DNA from: an uncultured Acidimicrobiaceae bacterium
Lineage (GTDB): Bacteria > Actinomycetota > Acidimicrobiia > Acidimicrobiales > RAAP-2
Assembly (NCBI GenBank): GCA_903894295.1
Contig: CAITPI010000087.1
Span: 1-64,000 of the forward strand
Direction of reading: 5' to 3'
Length of the DNA: 64,000 nt
The notes under the pieces are model-generated. The model was not told the origin of the DNA and ran no database searches. It saw nothing but the letters and a program-made list of their open reading frames with translations. How positions within the stretch are numbered: the first letter of the stretch is position 1; each line of letters opens with the position of its first letter. The translations under genes were made by a program, and so were the position numbers. Of this stretch, positions 7,650 to 19,048 are shown piece after piece.

Positions 7650-8444
7650 CTAGGAGGCGCGTGGGGTTCGTCGCAGCAGACGCCAGACTGCCAGGATGAT
7701 GACCATGGTGGCGGCCGTGAAGCCGGCCGCTGTTGCCGTCCTTGGCAGGCTCGGCACGGTGACCTTGTCCCGCAGGCGGACCGGTTTGGTGAACTGCAGG
7801 ATCTCCCAGCCGCGCTCTCGGGCCACTTTGGCCAGCACCCGGTCGGGGTTGACCGCAACGGGGTGGCCCACGATCTCCAACATGGGGAGGTCGGTGTAGG
7901 AGTCCGAGTACGCCGATGACTCCTCGAGGTCCAGCCCTTCGATTTCAGCCAGTTCCTTGATGGCCTCGGCCTTGAACGGGCCGTAGGCGTAGAACTCCAT
8001 CTCGCCGGCGTAGCGTCCCTCGTCATCCACCACGGCCCGGGTGGCGATGGCTCCGTCCACTCCGAGGTGGTCGGCCAACGGCTGGACGATCTCTTCGGGT
8101 GAGGCCGAGACCAGATAGACCTTGTGTCCGGCGGCCCGGTGGGCTTCGATCAGGTCGAGCGCTTCGGCGTAGATGATCGGTTCCACCGTCTCTTCCAGGG
8201 CTTCGCGCACGATCTCCTGGATCAGGGCCCGGTCCCATCCCTTGGTCAGCGTCAGCATCGACTCGCGCACCCGGGCCAGCTTCTGCTCGCTGGCTCCGAG
8301 GTGGAGGTAGATCAACTGGGAGACCACGGCCCGGGCGATCAACCTCCGGTTGATCAGACCACCCCGGTAGAACGGTCGGCCGAAGGCGGCGATGGACGCC
8401 TTGGCGATGACCGTCTTGTCGAGGTCGAAGAACGCTGCCCGCAT
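7650..8444 (-). CDS. HAD-superfamily phosphatase, subfamily IB, membrane-anchored
   Basis: 264 residues. Motif I is FFDLDKTVIA (Asp7 and Asp9), motif II lies in VYLVSASPEEIV, and motif III is YGPFKAEAI with SDSYTDLPMLEIVGHPVAVNPD as motif IV. This layout is the SerB-like IB group (phosphoserine phosphatase or CicA relatives), with an all-helical cap following motif I. A hydrophobic segment near residues 239-255 before a basic tail suggests a C-terminal membrane anchor. The substrate is unknown; phosphoserine or a lysophospholipid phosphate are both plausible. It begins 4 nt after the TrkA gene stop, so it is the last gene of a trkA-trkA-HAD operon. Confidence 0.88.
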   Translation of the reverse strand: MRAAFFDLDKTVIAKASIAAFGRPFYRGGLINRRLIARAVVSQLIYLHLGASEQKLARVRESMLTLTKGWDRALIQEIVREALEETVEPIIYAEALDLIEAHRAAGHKVYLVSASPEEIVQPLADHLGVDGAIATRAVVDDEGRYAGEMEFYAYGPFKAEAIKELAEIEGLDLEESSAYSDSYTDLPMLEIVGHPVAVNPDRVLAKVARERGWEILQFTKPVRLRDKVTVPSLPRTATAAGFTAATMVIILAVWRLLRRTPRAS

Positions 8445-8448
8445 GGCC

Positions 8449-9111
8449 TTACGGGCCGACGAGCAGTTGCTGGACGCTGGCTTCCGCGTCCTTGGTCACC
8501 AGAAGAAGAACTTCATCGCCGACCGAAAGGCGGGTGTCGCCCCGGGGGACGATCAACCGGTCACCCCGCACGACAGCCACCACGGTGGCGTCCCGGGGAA
8601 TGTTGAGATCGGCCAGGGTGACTTCGGCCGCCGGCGAATCATCGGCCAGCGTCACTTCGACGAGGTGGGCGGATCCGCCTTCGAAGGCCAGCAGGCGGAC
8701 CAGACTGCCGACCGAAACCGCTTCTTCCACCAGGGCAGTCAGGAGTTGGGGGGTGGACACCGAGACGTCGACGCCCCAGGTCTCGGTGAACAGCCACTGG
8801 TTCTTCGGGTGGTTCACCCGGGCCACCACCCGGGGCACGGCGAACTCCTGCTTGGCCAGAAGGGAGACAACCAGGTTGTCCTCGTCGTCACCGGTGGCGG
8901 CGACCACCACGTCGACCGTGTCCATGCCGGCCGCTTGCAGCGAAGCGACTTCGCAGGCATCGGCGATGACCCACTCCACGTCGACCTCGTCACGTTCCCG
9001 CTGGACCGTATCCGGGTCGCGCTCGATCAGCATGACCTGGTGGCCGGCCCGGTGGAGATCCTCGGCAATGGCGATGCCCACGCTGCCTGCCCCGGCGATG
9101 GCGACCTTCAT
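8449..9111 (-). CDS. trkA: TrkA-family potassium uptake regulator (second copy)
   Basis: 220 residues. An N-terminal Rossmann RCK domain opens with MKVAIAGAGSVGIAIAEDL and carries the acidic end of beta-2 (MLIERD). A C-terminal RCK_C (TrkA-C) domain covers roughly 138-218. Such proteins form rings on the cytoplasmic face of Trk/Ktr or related K+ transporters, gate them in response to NAD(H) or nucleotides, and in several bacteria bind c-di-AMP through RCK_C. Its start overlaps the stop of the upstream trkA gene (ATGA), so the two subunits are coupled, matching the CeoB/CeoC pair of mycobacteria. The divergent permease gene is the likely partner. Confidence 0.92.
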   Translation of the reverse strand: MKVAIAGAGSVGIAIAEDLHRAGHQVMLIERDPDTVQRERDEVDVEWVIADACEVASLQAAGMDTVDVVVAATGDDEDNLVVSLLAKQEFAVPRVVARVNHPKNQWLFTETWGVDVSVSTPQLLTALVEEAVSVGSLVRLLAFEGGSAHLVEVTLADDSPAAEVTLADLNIPRDATVVAVVRGDRLIVPRGDTRLSVGDEVLLLVTKDAEASVQQLLVGP

Positions 9112-9773
9112 TCCGGACTCCCTTCGAGATGGAGATGGAGTGCCGGCATGGCCCGTTCCATGGCCATGAAGTGCAGGATGTCGCCGTCCTGGCCCACCAG
9201 TTCCTGGAAGTCGAGCCGCGGCACCCCGCTGCGGGTGACGGCGGTCAGGGTGAACTGGCCGGCGACGCTGAGGTCAGATAGTTTACGACCGGCCCAACCA
9301 TCGGGCAGGCGCCGTTCCACGAGGGTCATGGAGCCGGTGGCGTCGATCCAGTCGGTGCTGAGCGACGACGGGAAGAGCCCCCGACGCACCTGGTCGATGG
9401 TCCAGGACACGGTGGCCACCGTCGGAATGCCGAGGCGGAGGTAGATCTGGGCGCGCCGCGGATCGTAGATGCGGGCCACCACGTTCGGGATGTTGTAGGT
9501 CTCGCGGGCGATTCGGGCGGTGAGGATGTTGGAGTTGTCCCCACTGGTCACGGCGGCGAGCGAGTCAGCCGAACCGGCCCGGGCCAGGTCGAGGTCGTCA
9601 CGGTCGAATCCCGATCCGACGATCTTCTGGCCCGTCCAGTCCGGAGGCAGCCGGCGAAAGGCCTTGGGGTTCCGGTCGATGATGGCCACGCTGTGACCCT
9701 GTTCGACCAGTTCGATCCCCAGCCCGGAACCAACCCGGCCACAGCCGACGATGACGATGTGCACCCAACCCAT
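9108..9773 (-). CDS. trkA: TrkA-family potassium uptake regulator (first copy)
   Basis: 221 residues from the ATG at 9773. A GTG at 9764 (VHIVIVGCGRVG) is an equally reasonable start, and the track start at 9800 adds an unlikely Cys-rich leader. The Rossmann fingerprint is GCGRVGSGLG, with AIIDRN ending beta-2 and a TSGDNSNILTARIAR stretch typical of RCK domains. The C-terminal half (LVERRLPDGWAGRKLSDL, FTLTAVTRSG) is the RCK_C domain. It is the CeoB-like member of the pair and is translated first. It is divergent from the permease across a 233-bp spacer, which would hold both promoters. Confidence 0.92.
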   Translation of the reverse strand: MGWVHIVIVGCGRVGSGLGIELVEQGHSVAIIDRNPKAFRRLPPDWTGQKIVGSGFDRDDLDLARAGSADSLAAVTSGDNSNILTARIARETYNIPNVVARIYDPRRAQIYLRLGIPTVATVSWTIDQVRRGLFPSSLSTDWIDATGSMTLVERRLPDGWAGRKLSDLSVAGQFTLTAVTRSGVPRLDFQELVGQDGDILHFMAMERAMPALHLHLEGSPE

Positions 9774-10006
9774 GCAACACGGTCCGGCGCCGGTACACAA
9801 CTCTTTGGTCGATCTTTCCCTGGATCAACGGGCCGAACCTCCCGGTCAAAACGGGTGGGGCGACACCGGTGAGGCAATGGGAACACAGGGCCCCGTTGTC
9901 GGCGTGATGGAACATCACCGAACCCTGGACGGCCGGAGCCGGTCGTCAACGTTCCTGCCCTGGGCCGGGTTACCGGATCACGCCACCGAGGTGGTTTACT
10001 GGCGTC

Positions 10007-12517
10007 GTGGATCCCGACGCAACCGGGCCCGTCCCGGGCCACATTGACGAATCATCCCCGGCGGCTGCCACAACGGTGGACCGTCCGGAGGAAAAGGTCG
10101 GGCGGACGGAAGATCCGAGGATGCGGCCCCAGGCCATGCCCCAGGTGTCCGTGGACCTGCCCGAGACGCTGCGCTACCGCATAAAGAACGTCCTCCTCGG
10201 GCCGCCCCTGGTGAATGAGCGCCTGTCGGGTGAGCGGTTGGGCCGACCTTCGGCGCTGGGCGTGCTTGCCCCGGACTGCATCTCGTCTTCGGCCTACGGG
10301 TCCGAGGAGATGTTGAACCAGCTGATCCCCTTCATCGGTCTCTCCGCCTTCGCCCTGGTGGTGCCGATCACCATGGCCATCCTCGGCGTGCTGTTCTTTG
10401 TCACCCTCTCCTACCTTGACGTCATCAAGCGTTACACCCAGGCCGGCGGGGCGTACGTGGTGGCTCGGGAAAACTTCGGGCCGCGCATCGCCCAGGTGGC
10501 GTCGGTGGCGCTCTTGATCGACTACACCGTGACCGTCGCCGTGCAGACGGCGGCCGGCACGGACGGACTGACGAGCGCCTTTCCGTCACTTACCCCGTGG
10601 ACGGTGGAGATCACCGTGGGGGTGATTCTGCTGTTGCTCTACGGCAACCTGCGGGGAATCCGGGAAGCGGGGAAGATCTTTGCCTTCCCCACCTACTTCT
10701 TCATCTTCTCCCTGGCCTTCGTGGTGGTCGCGGGTTATGTCGCCAAGGCCATGGGCCACCTGCACGCCCAGGCCATCTCGGCGCACTGCACGGCGACCGC
10801 GGCGGCCGGCTGCCCGTTGGTGCAAACCCACGCCGCCACCGGTAGGAGCTTCCTTTACGGGGCCACCTTCATCGTGCTGTTGCGGAGTTTCGCCAACGGT
10901 GGTTCGTCGCTCACCGGTCTCGAGGCCATCTCCAACGGGGTGGGTACCTTCCGTGAACCGACGGCCCGGAACGCCCGGCAGACCCTGGTCATCATGAGTT
11001 CGGTTCTCGGTTTCCTCGTGCTTGGCGTGACCCTGCTGGCCCACTGGACGCACGCCGTTCCCTACACGAACGGGACACCGACGGTCGTCTCCCAGGAGGT
11101 CAAGCTCGTCTTCGGCCACGGCACGTTCGGGACCACGGTCTTCTTCATTGTCCAGGCCGCCACGGTGCTCGTGCTCTACACCGGAGGCAACACCAGTTTC
11201 AACGGCTTTCCCTTCCTGGCCAGTTATGTGGCCCACGACGGTTATCTGCCCAAGCGCCTGTTGAAACGGGGCCACCGCCTCGTGTTCTCCGACGGCATCA
11301 TCGTCCTCACGGTGGTCGCCCTGGCGTTGGTTCTGGCCACCGGAGCCAACCTGGCGTCGCTGGTGGCGCTCTATGCCATCGGGGTGTTCACCGGGTTCAC
11401 CATGGCCGGCAGTGGAATGGTGAAGTTCTGGCTCGACAAGCGGGGCCCGAACTGGAAGTGGCACGTGGCCATCAACGGGTTCTCGGCCCTGTTGTCGCTC
11501 TCGGTGGTGCTGATCTTTGCCATCGTGAAGTTCCGGGAAGGGGCGTGGGTTGTCGTGGTGGTCGGTCCCTTGATGTTCTGGGGTCTGATCCGGGTTCGCA
11601 AGCAGACAGTCGAAGAAGACGAGCAACTTGTGGAAGGTGTGAACGAAGCGGCGGAGGCGCCGACCATGAAGCGCCACAGCGTGATCGTGATGGTCGACCG
11701 CCTCGACCTCGCCACGGCCCGGGCCCTGCAGTACGCCCGCACCCTGCATCCCGACGAGTTGCGGGCGGTGCACTTCGCACTTGATGAAGTGGCGTCCCGG
11801 GCCCTCGAGGCCGAGTGGAGCCGCCTCGGACTGTCGCAGCTGCCGCTCGACATCGAAGCCTGCGAGGACCGGCGCCTGACCCGGGCTTCGCTGCAACTGG
11901 CCGCCGAAACGGTGGCCGACGGTCAGACCGAACTGACGGTGCTGTTGCCCCGAAGGGGCTTCGCCGCCGGGTGGCAGCGCATCCTGCACGACGCCACCGC
12001 CGACCGGATCGCTTCCGCCGTTGGTGAACTGACCCATGTCAACGCCACCGTGGTTCCTTACCAGCTGTCCGGAGGGTGGCTGGCCAACCGTCGCAACTGG
12101 GGGAGACGCAAGGAGGCCGAGAAGATGCCCGTGCCTTCGGGTGCGGGCCAGCGCTCGTCGGACCGGGCCCAGGACCCGGCGGCGGCGGCCCAGGCCCTGC
12201 TGCACCGGGAGGCCTTCGGCGAACGGGCCCGGGGGACGGTACCCATCAGCGACATCCAGTGGCGCAGCCGGGTGCGGGTGGCGGGCCGGATCAAGTCGGT
12301 CCGGGTGCAGCCCCGTGCCGGCACCTCGAATCTCGAGTGCGTGTTGGCGGATGCCACCGGCCAACTGACGTTGGTCTTCCAGGGTCGCCGGCGGGTGCCG
12401 GGTATCCAGCCGGGAGCCCGTCTGGTCGTTGAGGGAATGGTCGGGGACTGGGCCCGGCACCACGCCATGCTCAATCCCGACTACGAACTCGTGGCCGGAC
12501 CCGACGCCGACGACTGA
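10007..12517 (+). CDS. APC-superfamily permease fused to a C-terminal OB-fold domain
   Basis: 836 residues. The first ~90 are a soluble leader. Residues ~95-545 form an APC/KUP-like transporter of about 12 helices, beginning SALGVLAPDCISSSAYGSEE. A cytoplasmic region (~565-700, HSVIVMVDRLDLATARALQYARTL) resembles a universal-stress-type fold. The last ~89 residues from SDIQWRSRVRVAG are a clear OB-fold (LECVLADATGQLTLVFQGRR, GARLVVEGMVG). Many actinobacteria encode such a permease and a small OB-fold protein as separate neighbours of the TrkA pair; here they are one polypeptide. Potassium transport is inferred from the divergent trkA genes, but amino-acid transport cannot be excluded. The GTG at 10007 lies 6 nt after a TTTACT box. 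Confidence 0.88.
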   Translation: MDPDATGPVPGHIDESSPAAATTVDRPEEKVGRTEDPRMRPQAMPQVSVDLPETLRYRIKNVLLGPPLVNERLSGERLGRPSALGVLAPDCISSSAYGSEEMLNQLIPFIGLSAFALVVPITMAILGVLFFVTLSYLDVIKRYTQAGGAYVVARENFGPRIAQVASVALLIDYTVTVAVQTAAGTDGLTSAFPSLTPWTVEITVGVILLLLYGNLRGIREAGKIFAFPTYFFIFSLAFVVVAGYVAKAMGHLHAQAISAHCTATAAAGCPLVQTHAATGRSFLYGATFIVLLRSFANGGSSLTGLEAISNGVGTFREPTARNARQTLVIMSSVLGFLVLGVTLLAHWTHAVPYTNGTPTVVSQEVKLVFGHGTFGTTVFFIVQAATVLVLYTGGNTSFNGFPFLASYVAHDGYLPKRLLKRGHRLVFSDGIIVLTVVALALVLATGANLASLVALYAIGVFTGFTMAGSGMVKFWLDKRGPNWKWHVAINGFSALLSLSVVLIFAIVKFREGAWVVVVVGPLMFWGLIRVRKQTVEEDEQLVEGVNEAAEAPTMKRHSVIVMVDRLDLATARALQYARTLHPDELRAVHFALDEVASRALEAEWSRLGLSQLPLDIEACEDRRLTRASLQLAAETVADGQTELTVLLPRRGFAAGWQRILHDATADRIASAVGELTHVNATVVPYQLSGGWLANRRNWGRRKEAEKMPVPSGAGQRSSDRAQDPAAAAQALLHREAFGERARGTVPISDIQWRSRVRVAGRIKSVRVQPRAGTSNLECVLADATGQLTLVFQGRRRVPGIQPGARLVVEGMVGDWARHHAMLNPDYELVAGPDADD

Positions 12518-12825
12518 ACCACGACCGACCTGCCTTAGGGGCCGAACGGGCCCGAGCGGTCGGTCCCTATGGCGGTGAAGTCCGGGTAACTGCCGGTCCG
12601 GGAATGTTTCTCTTGGCGAGCCTTAATCTTGCCGTGGGGTTCGAATCTGGCTAACTTGCCTGTGCTGTGGAGTGGGCGTTTTCACGCCAACAGACACCTG
12701 TGGCAGGAACGCTTGGGGCGTGAGCGGGAAGTTGTCCTGACGGTGGCTGGCGCGCGTGGAGGCCCCGTTCTTCGGATGGCATCGTCCGTGACCCGATACG
12801 GATCTACTCGAAGGGAGCATCACCC
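12518..12825 (+). promoter_or_regulatory. Intergenic region before hppA
   Basis: 308 bp. It starts with the terminator-like hairpin of the permease gene and ends with GAAGGGAG, the Shine-Dalgarno sequence of hppA. A short GGCGT-TTTC-ACGCC hairpin lies near 12675. I looked for a ydaO-type c-di-AMP riboswitch because of the potassium context and found no match to its conserved elements. The long leader could still be regulatory. Confidence 0.4.
12536..12569 (+). terminator. Hairpin after the permease gene
   Basis: TAGGGGCCGA pairs with TCGGTCCCTA with one mismatch, around a 14-nt GC-rich loop, 18 nt after the stop codon. No T-tract follows. It probably ends the permease transcript. Confidence 0.5.
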
Positions 12826-15198
<2,373 letters not shown>

Positions 15199-15554
15199 CA
15201 ACGGCCGGAACAACGGGATGTCGATTCGGGCCACCGGTCCGGTCATCCCGGAAATGTGACGCCGGGCCCTGGCCCGACGGTTGCCGTGGCGGGGGTACGT
15301 CCCCCGCCACGGTCGCGTCCGTGACCCGATGTGACCCCGTACCGTGCCCTTGGCCCGAACCCCTCGGCGCCCTGCCCGGTGCCCGAGGGCGGTGGTTCCG
15401 GCCGTGGGGGAGAGCGGCTTCGGTTGGATTCGACCGGCCAGGGAAAAAAATTTCCGCCGGTTCGATCACGTAGTGATCGGCAGGTCCCGATCAAGCGGAT
15501 AGGGTCCTCCGGGGTTGACAACGTTGTCCCCAGCGTTCACCCTGTGCCGAGCCC
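15199..15554 (+). promoter_or_regulatory. Intergenic region hppA / topA
   Basis: 356 bp. It holds the hppA terminator (15284-15312), a run of seven A at about 15444-15450 that is unusual for this DNA, and, close to topA, TTGACA at 15515 overlapping a 12-bp perfect palindrome GACAACGTTGTC (15517-15528). The palindrome lies 27 bp before the topA ATG and could be an operator or part of the promoter. No convincing -10 box was seen. Confidence 0.45.
15284..15312 (+). terminator. Terminator after hppA
   Basis: CCGTGGCGGGGG and CCCCCGCCACGG form a perfect 12-bp stem around a TACGT loop, about 85 nt after the stop. It is very stable. The trailing sequence is not T-rich, as is usual in high-GC genomes. 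Confidence 0.75.
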
Positions 15555-18401
15555 ATGACTACCACCGAACCTGATTTCACAGACTCCGTATCCACCGCTC
15601 CGGCCACCTCCGGAGGCACGAGGCGTGCCCGTCCGGCGGGGGGAACCCGGCCGCTCGTCATTGTCGAGAGCCCGTCCAAGGCCAAGACGATCTCGGGCAT
15701 CCTCGGCTCGAACTATGTGGTGGAGTCCTCCATCGGACACATCCGCGACCTGGCGACCAAGAAGGACCTGCCGGAAGCCATCAAGAAGGAGTCGTGGGCC
15801 GACCTGGCCGTGGACGTCGACAACGGTTTCAAGCCGCAGTACATCGTCTCGCCGGCCAAGAAAGAGCAGGTCCGCAAACTCAAGCGCCTGGCCAAGGAGG
15901 CCGGCGAAGTCTATCTGGCCACCGATGAAGACCGCGAAGGGGAGTCCATCGCCTGGCACCTGAGCCAGGTCCTCGGCCTGCCCGAAGACACGCCCCGGAT
16001 GGTCTTCCACGAGATCACGCCCCAGGCCATCGAGCGGGCGGTGGATGAGTGCCGGACCATCGATTACCACCTGGTCGAGGCTCAGGAAGCCCGCCGGATC
16101 TTCGACCGCATCTACGGCTTCAAGCTGTCCGACGTGATGCGGCGGAAGACCAACGGCCGTTCCGCCGGCCGGGTCCAGAGCGTGGCAACCCGGATGGTGG
16201 TCGACCGGGAGCGGGAGCGCATGGCGTTCCGTTCGGCGTCCTGGTGGGGGATCGACGTCCTGGTGACGGCCGAAGGCGAACAGGCCAAGGCGGCCGAAGC
16301 CGACACGCCACGGAGTTTCCAGGCCGCTCTCGTGGGCATCGACTCCCAGGTGTTGGCCGGAGGCAAGGACTTTGATACCAACGGGCAGCTGACCACCTCG
16401 GCGGTCGTCCTCGACGAAGCCCGGGCCCAGGCTCTGGCCGCCGGTGTCCGCCCCGGAAGTTTCCGGGTCTCGGCCATGACCCACAAGCCCTACCGGCGCT
16501 CGCCCCGGGCTCCGTTCATCACGTCCACCCTGCAGCAGGAGGCGGGGCGCAAACTGCGGTTCAGTTCGAACCGGACGATGCAGGTGGCCCAGCGCCTCTA
16601 TGAAGAGGGTTGGATCACCTACATGCGGACCGACTCCACCACCCTTTCGGACCAGGCCATCTCGGCCGCCCGCAGCCAGGCGGCTGCCCTCTATGGACCC
16701 GAGTATGTTCCGTCCGCCCCCCGTTCCTATGCCCGGAAGGTGAAGAACGCCCAGGAGGCCCACGAGGCGATCCGGCCGGCCGGGGAGAGTTTCCGCACCC
16801 CGGACGAGGCGGCCCGGTCGCTCTCGGGTGACGAGCTGCGGCTCTATGACCTCATCTGGAAGCGCACGGTGGCCTCCCAGATGGCCGACGCCACCGGCAC
16901 CAGCGCCCAGGTTCGCCTGCTCGGAACCTCGGTGGCCGACGGGGCGGAACACCAGCTCGAGTTGAGCGCTTCGGGCACGGTCATCGAGTTCCCGGGATTC
17001 CAACGGGCCTATGTGGAAGGCAGCGACGACCCCGAGGCCGACCTGGCCGACCGGGAAGTGCACCTTCCGCCCATGGCCGAAGGCGACCCGGCCTCGGTGA
17101 GCGAGGTCACCCCGGGTGGCCACGCCACCCAGCCACCGGCCCGCTATACCGAAGCATCGTTGATCAAGGACATGGAGGAGCTCGGCGTGGGTCGCCCCTC
17201 GACCTATGCCGCCATTGTCTCCACCATCGAGGACCGGGGATACGTGTGGAAGAAGGGATCGGCCATGGTGCCCTCCCTGCTGGCCTTCGGTGCGATCCGG
17301 CTGCTCGAGCAGCACTTTGCCGACCTCGTTGACTACGGGCTCACGGCGGCCATGGAGGACGATCTCGACGACATTGCCGGAGGGACCCGGGACCTCGAGG
17401 CCTGGCTGGGCGACTTCTACTTCGGCCCCGACGGCACGGGTGGACTGCGCGACCAGGTGGTGGCCAACCTTGAGCTGATCGACCCTGCCGCCATCAACGG
17501 CATCTCGCTTGGCGTGGCCGAGGACGGCGAAGAGATCGTGGCCCGCTCGGGGAAGTTCGGGCCGTACCTGAAGAAGGGTGAGCAGTCGGTCTCGATCCCC
17601 GAGGACGTCGCACCCGACGAGTTGACCGTCGAGCGGGCGCTGGAGTTGCTGGCCGCCCCGTCCGCCGACCGGGAGCTTGGTATCGACGAGGCCACCGGTC
17701 AGCCGGTCTTCGTCAAGGTCGGGCGGTTCGGACCCTATGTCCAGCTTGGTGAGTTGGTCGAAGGGGAGGAGAAGCCCCGGACGTCGTCCCTGTTTGCCTC
17801 GATGTCGCCGGCCACCCTGACCCTGGACGACGCCCAGAAGTTGCTCTCCATTCCCCGTTTGGTGGGCCACGACCCCGCCACCGGGGCCGAGATCATGGCC
17901 CACAACGGCCGGTTCGGTGCCTACGTGAAGATGGGCACGGACAGCCGCAGCCTGACCAGCGAGGACCAGATCCTCACCGTCACGCTCGACGAGGCTCTGG
18001 CCATCTTCGCCCAGCCGAAGCAGCGGGGCCGGAACGCCAAGGCTCCGCTGCGGGACATGGGCGCCGATCCGGTGACCGGGCTGGCCATGGTGGTGAAGGA
18101 CGGCCGGTTCGGACCGTATGTGACCGACGGTACGACCAATGCATCGCTCCGTCGGGGCGACAGCGTGGAAGAACTGACCCCGGAGCGGGCATCGGACCTC
18201 CTCGCCGAACGTCGGGCCGCCGGTCCGGCCAAGAAGGCCACCAAGAAGAAGGCGGTCGCCAAGAAGACGACTGCCAAAAAGACGACAGCGAAAAAGGCGA
18301 CAGCCAAAAAGACGGCCGCCAGGAAAACGGCGGCCAAGAAGGCTCCGGCCGTGAAGACGGTGGCGGCCGAAGAGTCGCTCCCGCCTGACGACGCCTTCTA
18401 G
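15555..18401 (+). CDS. topA: DNA topoisomerase I
   Basis: 948 residues. The Toprim domain starts LVIVESPSKAKTI (about 34-46), with the acidic TDEDREGESIAWHL. The active-site Tyr356 lies in GWITYMRTDST. RIYGFKLSDVMRRKTNGRSAGRVQS and the decatenation-loop region fit type IA enzymes. The C-terminal part lacks Cys4 zinc fingers and instead has four topo C-terminal repeats of the form GRFGPYV.xG, then a lysine tail of 5-residue repeats (AKKTT, AKKAT, ARKTA) near residues 890-935. Such a basic tail is normal in actinobacterial TopA, where it aids DNA binding and processivity. It relaxes negative supercoils. The tmk start overlaps its TAG stop. Confidence 0.97.
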   Translation: MTTTEPDFTDSVSTAPATSGGTRRARPAGGTRPLVIVESPSKAKTISGILGSNYVVESSIGHIRDLATKKDLPEAIKKESWADLAVDVDNGFKPQYIVSPAKKEQVRKLKRLAKEAGEVYLATDEDREGESIAWHLSQVLGLPEDTPRMVFHEITPQAIERAVDECRTIDYHLVEAQEARRIFDRIYGFKLSDVMRRKTNGRSAGRVQSVATRMVVDRERERMAFRSASWWGIDVLVTAEGEQAKAAEADTPRSFQAALVGIDSQVLAGGKDFDTNGQLTTSAVVLDEARAQALAAGVRPGSFRVSAMTHKPYRRSPRAPFITSTLQQEAGRKLRFSSNRTMQVAQRLYEEGWITYMRTDSTTLSDQAISAARSQAAALYGPEYVPSAPRSYARKVKNAQEAHEAIRPAGESFRTPDEAARSLSGDELRLYDLIWKRTVASQMADATGTSAQVRLLGTSVADGAEHQLELSASGTVIEFPGFQRAYVEGSDDPEADLADREVHLPPMAEGDPASVSEVTPGGHATQPPARYTEASLIKDMEELGVGRPSTYAAIVSTIEDRGYVWKKGSAMVPSLLAFGAIRLLEQHFADLVDYGLTAAMEDDLDDIAGGTRDLEAWLGDFYFGPDGTGGLRDQVVANLELIDPAAINGISLGVAEDGEEIVARSGKFGPYLKKGEQSVSIPEDVAPDELTVERALELLAAPSADRELGIDEATGQPVFVKVGRFGPYVQLGELVEGEEKPRTSSLFASMSPATLTLDDAQKLLSIPRLVGHDPATGAEIMAHNGRFGAYVKMGTDSRSLTSEDQILTVTLDEALAIFAQPKQRGRNAKAPLRDMGADPVTGLAMVVKDGRFGPYVTDGTTNASLRRGDSVEELTPERASDLLAERRAAGPAKKATKKKAVAKKTTAKKTTAKKATAKKTAARKTAAKKAPAVKTVAAEESLPPDDAF

Positions 18402-19048
18402 TGGTCATGGGTCAACCCGGTCGGCTGATCGCCTTCGAGGGCATCGACGGGTGCGGGAAGTCCACCCAGGCCCGGGCGCTGGCCGACCGACTGGGAGCCC
18501 GTCTGACCTTTGAACCGGGAGCGACCCCACTCGGTGCCTCGCTGCGGACGCTGCTATTGACCCCGGGGGACGATGCCCCACGGGAGCGGGCCGAGGCCCT
18601 GATGATGGCGGCCGACCGGGCCCAGCACGTGGCCACGGTGATCGACCCGTGTCTGGCCCGTGGTGAGTGGGTGGTCACCGACCGCTATGGCGCCTCCACC
18701 CTGGCCTACCAGGGGTTCGGACGAGGTCTGGACCACAACGAACTTGACTCGTTGGTGGCCTGGGCCACCGGTGGACGGTGGCCGGACCTCACGATCTTTC
18801 TTGATGTTCCGGTCGAAGTGGCCCGGGAACGACGCAGTGGTCAGGCCGCCGACCGGTTCGAAGGAGAGGCCGGGTCGTTCCTCGAACGGGTGGCCGAGGG
18901 CTACCGGACGCTGGCGAAAGGCTCGACCGGGGTTGACTGGCTGGTGCTGGATGGCACCTTGTCGGAGGACGAAGTGCAGCGCCTGATCGTCGCCGGCCTC
19001 GTCGAGCGCTGGGGTGACGAACTTCAAGAGCGGGGGTTCGACCGGTGA
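18401..19048 (+). CDS. tmk: Thymidylate kinase
   Basis: 215 residues. The P-loop is FEGIDGCGKSTQARAL, followed by the DRYGASTLAYQGFGRG motif that binds dTMP and by DLTIFLDVPVEVARERR with the lid region (SGQAADRFEGE). It phosphorylates dTMP to dTDP. The GTG at 18401 shares one base with the topA stop; an ATG at 18407 (MGQPG) is the alternative, and neither has a strong Shine-Dalgarno sequence. It is translationally coupled between topA and holB, so three DNA-replication functions share one transcript. Confidence 0.95.
   Translation: MVMGQPGRLIAFEGIDGCGKSTQARALADRLGARLTFEPGATPLGASLRTLLLTPGDDAPRERAEALMMAADRAQHVATVIDPCLARGEWVVTDRYGASTLAYQGFGRGLDHNELDSLVAWATGGRWPDLTIFLDVPVEVARERRSGQAADRFEGEAGSFLERVAEGYRTLAKGSTGVDWLVLDGTLSEDEVQRLIVAGLVERWGDELQERGFDR

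Noticed and set aside
12518-12825. Possible ydaO (c-di-AMP) riboswitch before hppA
   Set aside because: GGGGCCGAACG looked suggestive, but the other conserved blocks of the motif are missing and the sequence is better explained by the permease terminator hairpin.
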